From Streptomyces sp. CHD11 (lineage in GTDB: Bacteria > Actinomycetota > Actinomycetes > Streptomycetales > Streptomycetaceae), in contig NZ_JABTTS010000010.1 in assembly GCF_018638295.1 (NCBI RefSeq), forward strand, positions 88,845 to 152,844: 64,000 bases of DNA, written 5' to 3'. How positions within the stretch are numbered: position 1 is the stretch's first letter; each line of letters opens with the position of its first letter. Both the position numbers and the translations under genes were made by a program. Under the pieces are notes generated by a model. That model saw only the letters and a list, made by a program, of their open reading frames with translations, was not told where the DNA came from and searched no databases. Below, piece after piece: positions 44,680 to 53,721 of the stretch.

Positions 44680-45131
44680 GGGACGCAGGCCCGCTGCGCG
44701 CCTCGGCGGTCGGGTGCGCGGTGGAGCGTGCTCGGGGGCTTGCGGCACCGGTACGGGCCGGGCTGCCGTCGGTCGAGGCGGGGCAGGGGATTGTCGCGCA
44801 GCCCGGTGCCCGCGGGGGGCCGTCCCGCTCCCTCCCCGGCCCGCGGGGCGGGTGCCCTGCGTGCCCACCCGTGCCGGGCCCCTGCGGTGCCCTTGGCCGT
44901 CGCCGGCGGCGTGCGGGGGCGCTGTGGCCTGTCGGCGCGCGGGGCGTGGAAGGTACGCTGCTGGTCGCGGCGCGGAGAATGAGGCCCGGGTCGCGGACGG
45001 GAGTGCGCAAGGGGATTGCCTCACGTTCACCCCCGAGCGTTACGATCGCTGACAGCACACTGGTTCGGACACATGCCCGACCCAGTCGGCCAGCCCCCAC
45101 CCCAGCAGCCTCGGTGAGAAGGTAAAGACTT
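44680..45131. other. Non-coding stretch upstream of tatA
   Basis: 452 bp without a supported gene. The open frames here lack domains and have repetitive compositions. The right end holds a candidate tatA promoter: TTGCCT (45016-45021) and TACGAT (45041-45046), 19 bp apart, which would give a leader of about 80 nt. Confidence 0.45.
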
Positions 45132-45416
45132 ATGTTCGGTGGCAAGATCGGCGCACCCGAGATCATTCTCATCCTCGTAGTCGTCATCCTGCTGTTCGGT
45201 GCGAAGAAGCTGCCGGACATGGCGCGGTCCCTCGGCAAGTCGGCCCGCATCCTCAAGAGCGAGGCCAAGGCGATGAAGGAGGACAAGTCCTCCGCTCCCG
45301 CCGACCCGCCGGCCCCCGGGGAGGAGCCCGCGGCGCAGCGCACCATCCAGGCCGCCCCCGGCGACGTGACCAGCTCCCGCCCGGTGGCGGAGCCGACGGA
45401 CACGACCAAGCGCTGA
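45132..45416 (+). CDS. tatA: Sec-independent (Tat) translocase subunit TatA
   Basis: A 94-aa TatA. The short N-terminal transmembrane helix ([29 protein letters not shown]) has the conserved FG before the amphipathic helix ([26 protein letters not shown]). A disordered Pro/Ala-rich tail follows. It forms the size-adapting pore of the Tat system, which exports folded proteins across the cytoplasmic membrane. ATG start; weak Shine-Dalgarno (GAAGG). A 9-bp hairpin separates it from tatC. Confidence 0.96.
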   Translation: MFGGKIGAPEIILILVVVILLFGAKKLPDMARSLGKSARILKSEAKAMKEDKSSAPADPPAPGEEPAAQRTIQAAPGDVTSSRPVAEPTDTTKR

Positions 45417-45420
45417 CGCA

Positions 45421-45442
45421 GGGCCGGTGCACACACCGGCCC
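45421..45442 (+). promoter_or_regulatory. Hairpin in the tatA-tatC gap
   Basis: A perfect 9-bp stem (45421-45429 with 45434-45442) and a CACA loop lie 4 nt after the tatA stop. No T tail follows. It may partly terminate or protect the tatA message, so TatA is made in excess over TatC. Confidence 0.6.
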
Positions 45443-45465
45443 GCCGCACGAGATGGGAACGTGGG

Positions 45466-46410
45466 TTGCTCAAGTCTGCCCGCAAGGAGGAGAGGGATCC
45501 CGAGGGCCGGATGCCCCTCGCGGAGCACCTTCGTGAGCTCCGCAACCGGCTTGCGAAGGCGCTGCTGGCCATCGTCCTGGTGACGGTCGTCGCGGCCTTC
45601 TTCTACAACGACATCATCAACTTCTTCACCGACCCGGTGCTCAAGTCGGTCGGCTGCGGCCAGACCTTCGAGGAGTTGTCCCGCTCGACGCGGGACGACA
45701 CGCAGCCGTGCGCGATGATCACCATCAACGGCCTGCTCACGCCGTTCACGCTGGCGCTGAAGGTCTCCCTCATGGCCGGCATCGTGTTCGCCGCGCCGGT
45801 CTGGCTGTACCAGCTGTGGGGCTTCGTCGCCCCCGGTCTGCACCGCCACGAGAAGAAGTACGCCTACGCGTTCGTCGCCACCGGCTTCCCGCTCTTCCTC
45901 GGCGGCGCCTACTTCGCGTACCGGGTGCTGCCGACCACCGCCAAGGTGCTCATCGATTTCACGCCCGGCAACGTCGACAACCTGCTGCCGCTGGACGACC
46001 TGCTCGACCTCGTCACGCGCATGGTGGTCGTCTTCGGGCTCTCCTTCGAGCTGCCGCTGCTGCTGATCATGCTCAACTTCACCGGGGCGCTGACCGGCAA
46101 GCGGATGCTCGGCTGGTGGCGCGGCATGATCATGGGCATCACGCTGTTCGCGGCCATCGCCACACCGAGCACCGACCCGCTGACGATGATCGCGCTCGCC
46201 GGACCGATCTGGATCCTGTACTTCGGGGCGGTCGCCGTGGCCCTGCTGAACGACCGCCGCAGGCGCCGCATCGAGGCCATGGGGCCCGCCGACGACGAGG
46301 CGTCCGAGCTGGACCTGACCCCGGAGGACGTCGACCCGGCGGAACCGGTGGCCACCCTGCCCGAGCAGACGACCAAGGACCGGGTCAACGGTTATGACGA
46401 CGTGACCTGA
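45466..46410 (+). CDS. tatC: Tat translocase subunit TatC
   Basis: A 314-aa six-helix membrane protein that binds twin-arginine signals. MPLAEHLRELRNRLAKALLAIVLV is the conserved TatC N-terminus. WLYQLWGFVAPGLHRHEKKYAYAF and FGLSFELPLLLIMLNFTGALTG are typical core segments. The last 60 residues are acidic and cytoplasmic. The start is uncertain. TTG at 45466 gives MLKSARKEE, matching Streptomyces TatC as I know it, with GGGA about 9 nt upstream. GTG at 45427 would begin inside the hairpin. Confidence 0.93.
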   Translation: MLKSARKEERDPEGRMPLAEHLRELRNRLAKALLAIVLVTVVAAFFYNDIINFFTDPVLKSVGCGQTFEELSRSTRDDTQPCAMITINGLLTPFTLALKVSLMAGIVFAAPVWLYQLWGFVAPGLHRHEKKYAYAFVATGFPLFLGGAYFAYRVLPTTAKVLIDFTPGNVDNLLPLDDLLDLVTRMVVVFGLSFELPLLLIMLNFTGALTGKRMLGWWRGMIMGITLFAAIATPSTDPLTMIALAGPIWILYFGAVAVALLNDRRRRRIEAMGPADDEASELDLTPEDVDPAEPVATLPEQTTKDRVNGYDDVT

Positions 46411-46428
46411 GGACCGGCTCGCAGCTCA

Positions 46429-46434
46429 TAGGGT
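46429..46434 (+). promoter_or_regulatory. -10 box of a probably leaderless lipid-kinase transcript
   Basis: TAGGGT lies 7 nt before the GTG at 46442, with no Shine-Dalgarno. Confidence 0.5.
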
Positions 46435-46441
46435 CATCCCC

Positions 46442-47332
46442 GTGACCAGCGAGATCACCCTCTTCGTCAACCCCACCGCGGGCCGCGGCCGGGGCGCCCG
46501 CGCGGCGCTGCCGGCCGCTGCCGCGCTGCGGGAGGCCGGCTTCTCGGTGCGGACCGTCGCCGGCGACGACCCCCGGGACGCCCTGGACAGGGCGCGCACC
46601 GCGATCGCTGAGGGCACCGGCGCGCTGATCGCCGTGGGCGGTGACGGGATGGCGAACCTCGCCCTGCAGGCCGTCGTCGGGACCGGCACCCCGTTCGGCC
46701 TGGTCGCCGCCGGAACCGGCAACGACTTCGCCCGCGCGCTCGGCATGCCGCTGCGGGAGCCGGCCGCGGCCGGCCGGATGATCGCCGACGCCCTCAGGTG
46801 CGGCCGGGTCCGTGACATCGATCTCGGCCGGATCGGGGAGCGCTGGTTCGGAGCCGTGCTCGCCTCCGGCTTCGACTCCCGGGTGAACGACCGCGGCAAC
46901 CGGATGCGACTGCCGCTCGGGCGGCTCAGGTACGACGTCGCGATGGTCGCAGAACTGGCCGCCTTCCGGCCGCTGCCGTACCGGATCACCCTGGACGGCG
47001 GTGAGGTCCGCGAGGTCGAGGCGACCCTGGTGGCCGTCGGGAACGGACCGTCGTACGGCGGCGGGATGCGGATATGCCCCGGAGCGGATCTCACCGACGG
47101 GCTGTTCGACATCACGGTGGTGGGCGAGTGCAGCCGGGCCACGCTGCTGCGGGTGTTCCCGCGGGTCTACCGGGGCACCCACGTCGACCACCCCGCGATC
47201 ACCGTGCTGCGCGCGGCGAGCGTCGGGCTGGAGGCCGGGGACGTCACCGGTTACGCGGACGGGGAGCCGGTGGGGCCGCTGCCGCTGACCGCGCGGTGCG
47301 TGCCGGGTGCCCTGCGGGTCGTCGGCCCCTGA
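46442..47332 (+). CDS. Diacylglycerol kinase-family lipid kinase
   Basis: A 296-aa DagK/YegS-type lipid kinase. Motifs in order: ITLFVNPTAGRGRG (5-18), ALIAVGGDGMANLALQAVVGTGTPFGLVAAGTGNDFARALGMP (the nucleotide-binding GGDGM and GTGND), and the C-terminal beta-sandwich with VGNGPSYGGGMRICPGADLTDGLFDI. It phosphorylates diacylglycerol or a related lipid at the membrane. It lies 31 bp after tatC but probably has its own leaderless promoter. HelY-type helicase follows. Confidence 0.9.
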   Translation: MTSEITLFVNPTAGRGRGARAALPAAAALREAGFSVRTVAGDDPRDALDRARTAIAEGTGALIAVGGDGMANLALQAVVGTGTPFGLVAAGTGNDFARALGMPLREPAAAGRMIADALRCGRVRDIDLGRIGERWFGAVLASGFDSRVNDRGNRMRLPLGRLRYDVAMVAELAAFRPLPYRITLDGGEVREVEATLVAVGNGPSYGGGMRICPGADLTDGLFDITVVGECSRATLLRVFPRVYRGTHVDHPAITVLRAASVGLEAGDVTGYADGEPVGPLPLTARCVPGALRVVGP

Positions 47333-47416
47333 TCCGGCGGGCCCCGCCGCCCGCGGGGCGGGTTCCCGATAATGATCGTCCTGTTGTCGGCGCGGCCCGG
47401 TACGCTCGAAAGCACG

Positions 47417-50230
47417 ATGACAGACGATCTCTCACCGGCCGAGCGGTACGCGGCGGCACGCAGGCGCGCTGCCGAGCAGGCCACGGCGCTCGCCACCTTC
47501 CGCGAGATGTACGACTTCGGCCTCGACCCCTTCCAGATCGAGGCCTGTCAGGCACTCGAGGCAGGGAAGGGGGTGCTGGTCGCCGCGCCCACCGGCTCCG
47601 GCAAGACGATCGTGGGCGAGTTCGCCGTCCACCTCGCCCTCGAGCAGGGCATGAAGTGCTTCTACACCACCCCCATCAAGGCGCTGTCGAACCAGAAGTA
47701 CGCCGACCTGTGCCGTCGCTACGGCACGGAGAAGGTGGGTCTGCTCACCGGCGACAACAGCGTCAACTCCGACGCCCCGGTGGTCGTGATGACCACCGAG
47801 GTGCTGCGGAACATGCTGTACGCCGGATCGCAGACGCTCCTCGGCCTCGGTTACGTGGTGATGGACGAGGTGCACTACCTCTCCGACCGCTTCCGCGGCG
47901 CCGTCTGGGAGGAAGTGATCATCCACCTCCCCGAGTCGGTGACCCTGGTCTCCCTCTCGGCGACGGTGTCGAACGCGGAGGAGTTCGGCGACTGGCTGGA
48001 CACCGTCCGCGGTGACACGCAGGTGATCGTCTCCGAGCACCGGCCCGTGCCACTGTTCCAGCACGTGCTCGCCGGACGCCGGATGTACGACCTGTTCGAG
48101 GAGGGCGAGGGCCGCAGGAGGGCCGTCAACCCCGACCTGACGCGCATGGCGCGCCTGGAGGCGAGCCGCCCGTCCTGGGGCGACCGCAAGCGTGGGCGGG
48201 GCAGCGTGCGCGAGGCCGACCGGGAGCGCGAGCGCAGGCAGCGCTCGCGGGTGTGGATCCCGAGCCGGCCCGAGGTCATCGAGCGGCTGGACGCCGAGGG
48301 TCTGCTGCCGGCCATCACCTTCATCTTCAGCCGCGCCGCCTGCGAGGCGGCCGTCCAGCAGTGCCTGTACGCGGGCCTGCGGCTCAACGACGACGAGGCG
48401 CGGGCGCGGGTCCGCTCCCTGGTGGAGGAGCGCACGTCCTCCATCCCGCGCGAGGACCTGCACGTCCTGGGCTACTACGAGTGGCTGGAGGGCCTGGAGC
48501 GCGGCATCGCGGCCCATCACGCGGGCATGCTGCCGACCTTCAAGGAGGTCGTGGAGGAGCTGTTCGTGCGCGGGCTGGTGAAGGCCGTGTTCGCCACGGA
48601 GACGCTCGCCCTCGGCATCAACATGCCCGCCCGTTCGGTGGTGCTGGAGAAGCTCGTCAAGTGGAACGGCGAGCAGCACGCCGACATCACCCCCGGCGAG
48701 TACACCCAGCTGACCGGCCGGGCGGGCCGGCGCGGCATCGACGTCGAGGGCCACGCGGTCGTGCTGTGGCAGCGCGCCATGAACCCCGACCACCTGGCGG
48801 GACTGGCCGGCACCCGCACGTATCCGCTGCGCTCCAGCTTCAAGCCGTCGTACAACATGGCGGTCAACCTGGTCGAGCAGTTCGGGCGGCACCGCTCGCG
48901 TGAGCTCCTCGAGACCTCCTTCGCGCAGTTCCAGGCGGACAAGTCGGTCGTGGGCATCTCGCGCCAGGTGCAGCGCAACGAGGAGGGGCTCGAGGGCTAC
49001 AAGGCCTCCATGACCTGTCACCTCGGCGACTTCGAGGAGTACGCGCGGCTGCGCCGCGAACTGAAGGACCGGGAGACCGAACTGGCCCGGCAGGGCGCGG
49101 CGCACCGGCGGGCGGAGGCCGCCGTCGCGCTGGAGAAGCTCAGACCCGGTGACATCATCCACGTACCCACCGGCAAGTACGCGGGGCTGGCGCTGGTGCT
49201 CGAGCCGGGGCTGCCCGCCGGCCGCGCGGGCGGGCACCGGGGCGTGGAGTACCACGACGGTCCGCGTCCGCTGGTGCTGACCGCGGAGCGGCAGGTCAAG
49301 CGGCTGGCGTCGGTCGACTTCCCGGTGCCGGTGGAGGCGCTGGAGCGGATGCGGATCCCCAAGTCCTTCAACGCGCGCTCCCCCCAGTCCCGCCGGGACT
49401 TGGCCTCCGCGCTGCGCACCAAGGCCGGGCACATCGCTCCGGAGCGGCACCGCAAGAAGCGTGCCCAGGCCGCGGACGACCGGGAGATCGCGCGGCTGCG
49501 CAAGGAGCTGAGGGCGCATCCGTGTCACGGCTGTCAGGACCGCGAGGACCACGCCCGCTGGGCCGAGCGCTACCACCGGCTGCTGCGTGACACCTCGCAG
49601 CTGGAGCGCCGCATCGAGGGCCGGACGAACACCATCGCCCGCACCTTCGACCGGATCGTCGCGCTGCTGACCGAGATGGACTATCTGCGCGGCGACGAGG
49701 TCACGGAGCACGGCAAGCGGCTGGCCCGGCTGTACGGCGAACTCGACCTGCTGGCCAGCGAGTGTCTGCGCGAGGGCGTCTGGGAGGGGCTCGGCCCCGC
49801 CGAACTCGCCGCCTGCGTCTCGGCGTTGGTGTACGAGGCCCGGGTCGCCGACGACGCGATGGCGCCCAAGCTGCCGTCGGGCAGGGCCAAGGCGGCGCTC
49901 GGCGAGATGGTCCGCATCTGGGGGCGGCTGGACGCCCTGGAGGAGGACTTCAGGATCAGCCAGACCGAGGGCGTGGGCCAGCGCGAGCCCGACCTGGGCT
50001 TCGCCTGGGCCGCCTACATGTGGGCGTCGGGTACGGGCCTCGACGAGGTGCTGCGCGAGGCGGAGATGCCGGCAGGTGACTTCGTGCGCTGGTGCAAGCA
50101 GGTCATCGACGTGCTCGGCCAGATCTCGGCCGCGGCCCCGGCCGTCGAGGGCTCGACGGTCGCCAGGAACGCCCGCAAGGCGGTCGACAGTCTGCTGCGC
50201 GGCGTGGTCGCCTACTCCTCGGTGGGCTGA
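47417..50230 (+). CDS. helY: Ski2/HelY-type DEAD/DEAH-box helicase
   Basis: A 937-aa superfamily 2 helicase. Walker A is APTGSGKTIVGEFAV (about 56-70), DEVH-type Walker B is VVMDEVHYLSDRFRG, motif III is SLSATVSN, and the C-terminal RecA domain has TLALGINMPARSVVLEKLVKWNG and QLTGRAGRRGIDVEG. The last 150 residues (RLYGELDLLASECLREGVWEGLGPAELAACVSALVYEAR) form the DSHCT domain of the Ski2/Mtr4 group, so RNA is the likely substrate. ATG at 47417; TACGCT (47401-47406) suggests a very short leader. A strong terminator follows. The symbol follows mycobacterial usage. Confidence 0.92.
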   Translation: MTDDLSPAERYAAARRRAAEQATALATFREMYDFGLDPFQIEACQALEAGKGVLVAAPTGSGKTIVGEFAVHLALEQGMKCFYTTPIKALSNQKYADLCRRYGTEKVGLLTGDNSVNSDAPVVVMTTEVLRNMLYAGSQTLLGLGYVVMDEVHYLSDRFRGAVWEEVIIHLPESVTLVSLSATVSNAEEFGDWLDTVRGDTQVIVSEHRPVPLFQHVLAGRRMYDLFEEGEGRRRAVNPDLTRMARLEASRPSWGDRKRGRGSVREADRERERRQRSRVWIPSRPEVIERLDAEGLLPAITFIFSRAACEAAVQQCLYAGLRLNDDEARARVRSLVEERTSSIPREDLHVLGYYEWLEGLERGIAAHHAGMLPTFKEVVEELFVRGLVKAVFATETLALGINMPARSVVLEKLVKWNGEQHADITPGEYTQLTGRAGRRGIDVEGHAVVLWQRAMNPDHLAGLAGTRTYPLRSSFKPSYNMAVNLVEQFGRHRSRELLETSFAQFQADKSVVGISRQVQRNEEGLEGYKASMTCHLGDFEEYARLRRELKDRETELARQGAAHRRAEAAVALEKLRPGDIIHVPTGKYAGLALVLEPGLPAGRAGGHRGVEYHDGPRPLVLTAERQVKRLASVDFPVPVEALERMRIPKSFNARSPQSRRDLASALRTKAGHIAPERHRKKRAQAADDREIARLRKELRAHPCHGCQDREDHARWAERYHRLLRDTSQLERRIEGRTNTIARTFDRIVALLTEMDYLRGDEVTEHGKRLARLYGELDLLASECLREGVWEGLGPAELAACVSALVYEARVADDAMAPKLPSGRAKAALGEMVRIWGRLDALEEDFRISQTEGVGQREPDLGFAWAAYMWASGTGLDEVLREAEMPAGDFVRWCKQVIDVLGQISAAAPAVEGSTVARNARKAVDSLLRGVVAYSSVG

Positions 50231-50271
50231 CCGGGCTCCGACCCCGATGGCCCTCCCCCCGATGGCCCTCC

Positions 50272-50304
50272 CCGGCCCGGCGCGCCCCGTGCGCGCCGGG
50301 CCGG
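50272..50304 (+). terminator. Terminator after helY
   Basis: A perfect 14-bp stem (50272-50285 with 50291-50304) and a 5-nt loop, followed by TGCGTTTCC. Upstream of it the motif CCCCGATGGCCCTCC is repeated in tandem. Confidence 0.85.
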
Positions 50305-50635
50305 TGCGTTTCCCGCCCCTGGACCGACCGCATCATCGGCCCCGTCCGGGGGCAGGATCAGGTGGCCCGGACGGCCGTCCTCACCCGTGACGGTGAGTGG
50401 TTCTCGCACGTCCGCACGGAGTGACACGCTGTGTTCGAATGGCGGCGGAGTGTGTAAATTCCCTGAGCGTACTCCTGCCTCAGAGGTCATTTCCGGCACT
50501 TGCTGAATATGACATGGCGATGATCCCGTCGGACTAAGCTCGCCCGCAGCGCACCCAGTTGATATGAATTCGTGCGCTTGTTCCCCTATGTGCACGTTCC
50601 CCCGGTCATCAGTCGATTCGCTTCAGAGGGCTCAC
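50305..50635. other. Promoter region of the conservon
   Basis: About 330 bp, noticeably less GC-rich than the surroundings, without a supported gene. Possible -10 boxes are TAAATT near 50454 and TAAGCT near 50535. Neither has a clean -35, so a non-housekeeping sigma factor or an activator may be involved. An ATG at 50564 is in frame with the sensor gene but has no Shine-Dalgarno. Confidence 0.45.
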
Positions 50636-52246
50636 ATGGCGAGTGTCCAACTTCCTTATGCACGCGTGCTGTTGCTGCCGGCCATAGTGATGGCCGCGGC
50701 GACCGGGGCCGCTGTCGCCCTGGTGGCGGAGCCCGCCCGGACCGCGGTCGGGGTGTGCGGCGCAGTCGCGACCCTCCTGGTGGCCGCCGCCGCGGCCGAG
50801 GCGGTGCGCCGCGGCCGGCAACTGCGCGAGGCCCGGACCGAGTACGACCGTCACCGTGCGTATCTGGAGGCGCGGATCGCCGCCCACGACACGGAGACGC
50901 AGTACTTCACCCAGCAGGTCGTCCCCGCGTCGCTCGACTACCTGCACAGCGGCAACGACCCCGACGAGGTGATGCGCGGCCTGCCACACCTCAACCCGGC
51001 CTGGCGCGACCTGCCGAAGTACCAGACCGAACTGCTCAGGACGATGCTGAAGATCATCGACGACGAGGAGAACCTGCGTGACTCCTCGCAGCGCTCCTTC
51101 GTCAGCATCGCCCGCCGCGTCCAGGCGATCGTCCACCAGCAGGCCAAGGAACTCCGCGAGATGGAGGAGGACCACGGCCGCAACCCCGAGGTCTTCGACG
51201 ACCTGCTGCGCATCGACCACGGCACCGCGCTGATCGGCCGCCTCGCCGACTCCATCTCCGTCCTCGGCGGCGGCCGCCCCGGCCGCCAGTGGCCCCAGCC
51301 CGTCGCGCTCTACAGCGTGCTGCGCGGCGCCATGTCCCGCATCCTCGAGTACCGCCGCATCGACCTGAAGTCGATCGCCAAGATCAACATCAAGGGCATC
51401 TACGTCGAGCCGGTCATCCACGCCGCCGCCGAACTCCTCGACAACGCCACCCGCTACTCGCCGCCGACCTCCAAGGTGAGCGTCACCGCCACGGAGGTGC
51501 AGACCGGCGTCGCCATCGAGATCGAGGACGCCGGGGTCAGCCTCGACGAGCAGGCCCGCGCCCGCATCGAAGGCATCCTGGAGGAGGCCCAGCGAGGTGT
51601 CGACCTCCAGGAGATCGGCGCCAACCCGCGTCTCGGCCTCGCCGTCGTCGGCCGGCTCTGCACCGCGTTCAGCATGCAGGTCTCCCTGCGCGCCTCCGCG
51701 TACGGCGGGGTCCGCGCCGTACTCATCGTGCCGAGCGAGATGATCACCGACCAGCCCGGAGTGGGTCTCGCCCACGGTATCGGGGCCACCGCCGTGCCCC
51801 GCCCGGTCGACGCCCTTCCCGGCCCGGAGCGTGCCCCCAAGCGGCGCCGCCCCACCAGCCCCCGCATCCCCGACACGGTGCCGATGGACGACGAGGTCCC
51901 CGAGGTCACCGAGTGGACCGCCGGCGGTCTGCCGCAGCGCCGCAGCCGGGTGAAGACGCCGCTGGCCCAGCGCTACGCCGAGCAGGCGGCCGCCGAGCGC
52001 GCCGAGCGGGAGGCCAAGGAGCGGGGCGAGGAGTACCACGACATCTGGGCCACACCCGAGCCCGAGAAGAAGAAGCAGAACGACCGCGAACCCGGGCTGT
52101 GGGTCGACGCCTTCTGGGACGGCCTGAAGAAGGACCTTGACCCGGGGGTCCACCCCACCGACTTCACCCGGAACCCGACCGCCTACCTGCATCTCATCAA
52201 CGAACCGGCCCGCACCGAGGCCGATGACGAGGGGAACCCCAAGTGA
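50636..52246 (+). CDS. cvnA9: Conservon sensor-like ATPase (CvnA/RarA)
   Basis: A 536-aa membrane histidine-kinase-like protein, first gene of a conservon. The N-terminal hydrophobic segments (VLLLPAIVMAAATGAAVALV and VGVCGAVATLLVAAAAAEAV) anchor it. A helical region follows. The GHKL ATPase domain has the N box VIHAAAELLDNATRYSPP (about 260-277) and a G1-like VAIEIEDAGVSLD. About 150 charged disordered residues end the protein. No recognisable H box with phospho-acceptor was found. In S. coelicolor conservon 9 (rar) influences aerial growth and secondary metabolism. ATG with AGAGGG upstream. The number is assigned from gene order around helY. Confidence 0.9.
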   Translation: MASVQLPYARVLLLPAIVMAAATGAAVALVAEPARTAVGVCGAVATLLVAAAAAEAVRRGRQLREARTEYDRHRAYLEARIAAHDTETQYFTQQVVPASLDYLHSGNDPDEVMRGLPHLNPAWRDLPKYQTELLRTMLKIIDDEENLRDSSQRSFVSIARRVQAIVHQQAKELREMEEDHGRNPEVFDDLLRIDHGTALIGRLADSISVLGGGRPGRQWPQPVALYSVLRGAMSRILEYRRIDLKSIAKINIKGIYVEPVIHAAAELLDNATRYSPPTSKVSVTATEVQTGVAIEIEDAGVSLDEQARARIEGILEEAQRGVDLQEIGANPRLGLAVVGRLCTAFSMQVSLRASAYGGVRAVLIVPSEMITDQPGVGLAHGIGATAVPRPVDALPGPERAPKRRRPTSPRIPDTVPMDDEVPEVTEWTAGGLPQRRSRVKTPLAQRYAEQAAAERAEREAKERGEEYHDIWATPEPEKKKQNDREPGLWVDAFWDGLKKDLDPGVHPTDFTRNPTAYLHLINEPARTEADDEGNPK

Positions 52247-52650
52247 TCCAGCAGCGAGCCAACTTCGACTGGATGCTCAAGGAGCTCGCCGACGGTGTAC
52301 CCGGCGTCGAGATGATCGTGGTGCTCTCCGCCGACGGCCTGCGCATCGCCCGCTACGGCGGTGAGCCGGACGCCGCCGACCGGGTCGCCGCGGCCTGCGC
52401 GGGCGTGCAGAGCCTCGCCGGGGCCGTCGCCCAGGAACTCCCGCACGGCGACGGCCAGATGAAAATGGTGCTCATCGAGATCAACGAGGGCTACTTCTAC
52501 CTCATGGCGGCCGGCGCCAACGCCTATCTCGCGGTGCTCTCCGACATGACCTGTGAACCCGGCCGCATGGGCGGCATGATGCGCGACCTCGTCGTCCGCA
52601 TCGGCGCCCATCTGACCAGTCCGCCGCGACGGAACGGGCAGACCGTATGA
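52243..52650 (+). CDS. cvnB9: Roadblock/LC7-domain protein (CvnB/RarB)
   Basis: A 135-aa single roadblock/LC7 domain: NFDWMLKELADGVPGVEMIVVLSADGLRIARYGGEPDAADRVAAACAGVQSLAGAVAQEL followed by MVLIEINEGYFYLMAAGANAYLAVL. In conservons it associates with the GTPase and sensor, like MglB with MglA. The GTG overlaps the cvnA stop (GTGA), which implies translational coupling. Confidence 0.93.
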   Translation: MIQQRANFDWMLKELADGVPGVEMIVVLSADGLRIARYGGEPDAADRVAAACAGVQSLAGAVAQELPHGDGQMKMVLIEINEGYFYLMAAGANAYLAVLSDMTCEPGRMGGMMRDLVVRIGAHLTSPPRRNGQTV

Positions 52651-53057
52651 CTCCTCCGAAACGCCAGAGGCGCTCCCCCCAGGACGGCCCCCCTCCGCAA
52701 GGGGCCGCACCGGCCGGGAAGAAGGGTCCGGGCGGCAACCCCGAGCGGCTGTACGTGGTCACCGGCCCGGACGGTGACCGGGCGGACATCGACCTGGTGA
52801 CGCTGATCGTGGCCCGCTCCCCGGACCCCCCGCCCTCCGCCACCCCCGAGCAGGCGGCACTGCTCCGGCTCTGTGTCGCCCCCCTGTCCGTGGCCGAACT
52901 GTCGGCCTACCTCAGCCTGCCGTTCAGCGTGGTGACCGTGCTGCTCACCGAGATGCTGGCGGCGGAACTGGTCCAGGCGCGCTCGTCGATCGTCCGCAAG
53001 GCGCTCCCCGACCGTTCCCTTCTCGAAGCGGTGATGCATGGACTACAAAGGCTCTGA
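52647..53057 (+). CDS. cvnC9: DUF742 protein (CvnC/RarC)
   Basis: A 136-aa DUF742 protein. The basic disordered N-terminus (PKRQRRSPQDGPPPQG) precedes a winged-helix-like core: RLYVVTGPDGDRADIDLVTLIVA, LLRLCVAPLSVAELSAYLSLPFSVVTVLLTEMLAAELVQAR and DRSLLEAVMHGL. It is the third conservon component, thought to interact with the roadblock protein and GTPase. ATG overlaps the cvnB stop (ATGA). Confidence 0.93.
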   Translation: MTPPKRQRRSPQDGPPPQGAAPAGKKGPGGNPERLYVVTGPDGDRADIDLVTLIVARSPDPPPSATPEQAALLRLCVAPLSVAELSAYLSLPFSVVTVLLTEMLAAELVQARSSIVRKALPDRSLLEAVMHGLQRL

Positions 53058-53658
53058 GACCATCCCGGGACCCCGGGCCGAGGATCAGTTGCCGCATACG
53101 GCCGAGGCCGCGGTGAAGATCGTCGTCGTGGGCGGATTCGGAGTCGGCAAGACGACCATGGTCGGCTCGGTCAGCGAGATCAGGCCGCTGACCACCGAGG
53201 AGACCATGACGCAGGCCGGCGTCGGGGTCGACGACAACTTCGGCTCCGCGTCCAAGACGGCCACCACCGTCGCCATGGACTTCGGACGCATCAAGATCAC
53301 GGACCAGCTGGTGCTGTACCTCTTCGGCACCCCCGGCCAGGAGCGGTTCTGGTTCCTGTGGAACGGACTGTTCGAGGGGGCGCTCGGCGCGGTCGTCCTG
53401 GTCGACACCCGCCGCCTCGAAGTCAGCTTCGACGTCATGGGACGCCTCGAGGAACGCGGCGTACCGTTCGTCGTCGCCGTCAACTCCTTCCCGGACGGCC
53501 CGCGTTACGCCATCTCCGATCTGCGGTCCGCCCTCGACCTGTCCGAGCAGATCCCCATCGTGGAGTGCGATGTGCGGCGCCGCGCCTCCAGCCGTGACGT
53601 CCTGATGACCCTGATGCGGTTCCTGCACTCGCTCGCCATGACGGGCTCGCTCACCTGA
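53038..53658 (+). CDS. cvnD9: Conservon small GTPase (CvnD/RarD)
   Basis: A 206-aa P-loop GTPase of the MglA/Ras-like conservon type. Walker A is IVVVGGFGVGKTTMVGSV (about 28-45). The switch I region contains TTEETMTQAGVGVDD. The G3-like motif is LFGTPGQERFWFLW (about 94-107), with Pro in place of the usual DxxG Ala. The G4 position reads VAVNSFPDG, so the usual NKxD is altered. The start lies 20 nt inside cvnC in another frame, giving coupling. CvnD should be controlled by the roadblock and sensor proteins. Confidence 0.94.
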   Translation: MDYKGSETIPGPRAEDQLPHTAEAAVKIVVVGGFGVGKTTMVGSVSEIRPLTTEETMTQAGVGVDDNFGSASKTATTVAMDFGRIKITDQLVLYLFGTPGQERFWFLWNGLFEGALGAVVLVDTRRLEVSFDVMGRLEERGVPFVVAVNSFPDGPRYAISDLRSALDLSEQIPIVECDVRRRASSRDVLMTLMRFLHSLAMTGSLT

Positions 53659-53721
53659 CCGCCGGATCCACCCCCCATTTCCCGGACCAGACACCTGTTC
53701 CCCCCTCTCGGAGCGACCACT

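Noticed and set aside
44721..45125. Possible gene upstream of tatA
   Set aside because: The frame contains low-complexity Pro/Arg/Gly product and overlaps the likely tatA promoter. No ribosome binding site.
50564..50635. Upstream ATG extending the conservon sensor by 24 residues
   Set aside because: No Shine-Dalgarno before it, whereas AGAGGG precedes the ATG at 50636. The extra residues (Cys/Pro/Ser-rich) do not look like a sensor N-terminus.
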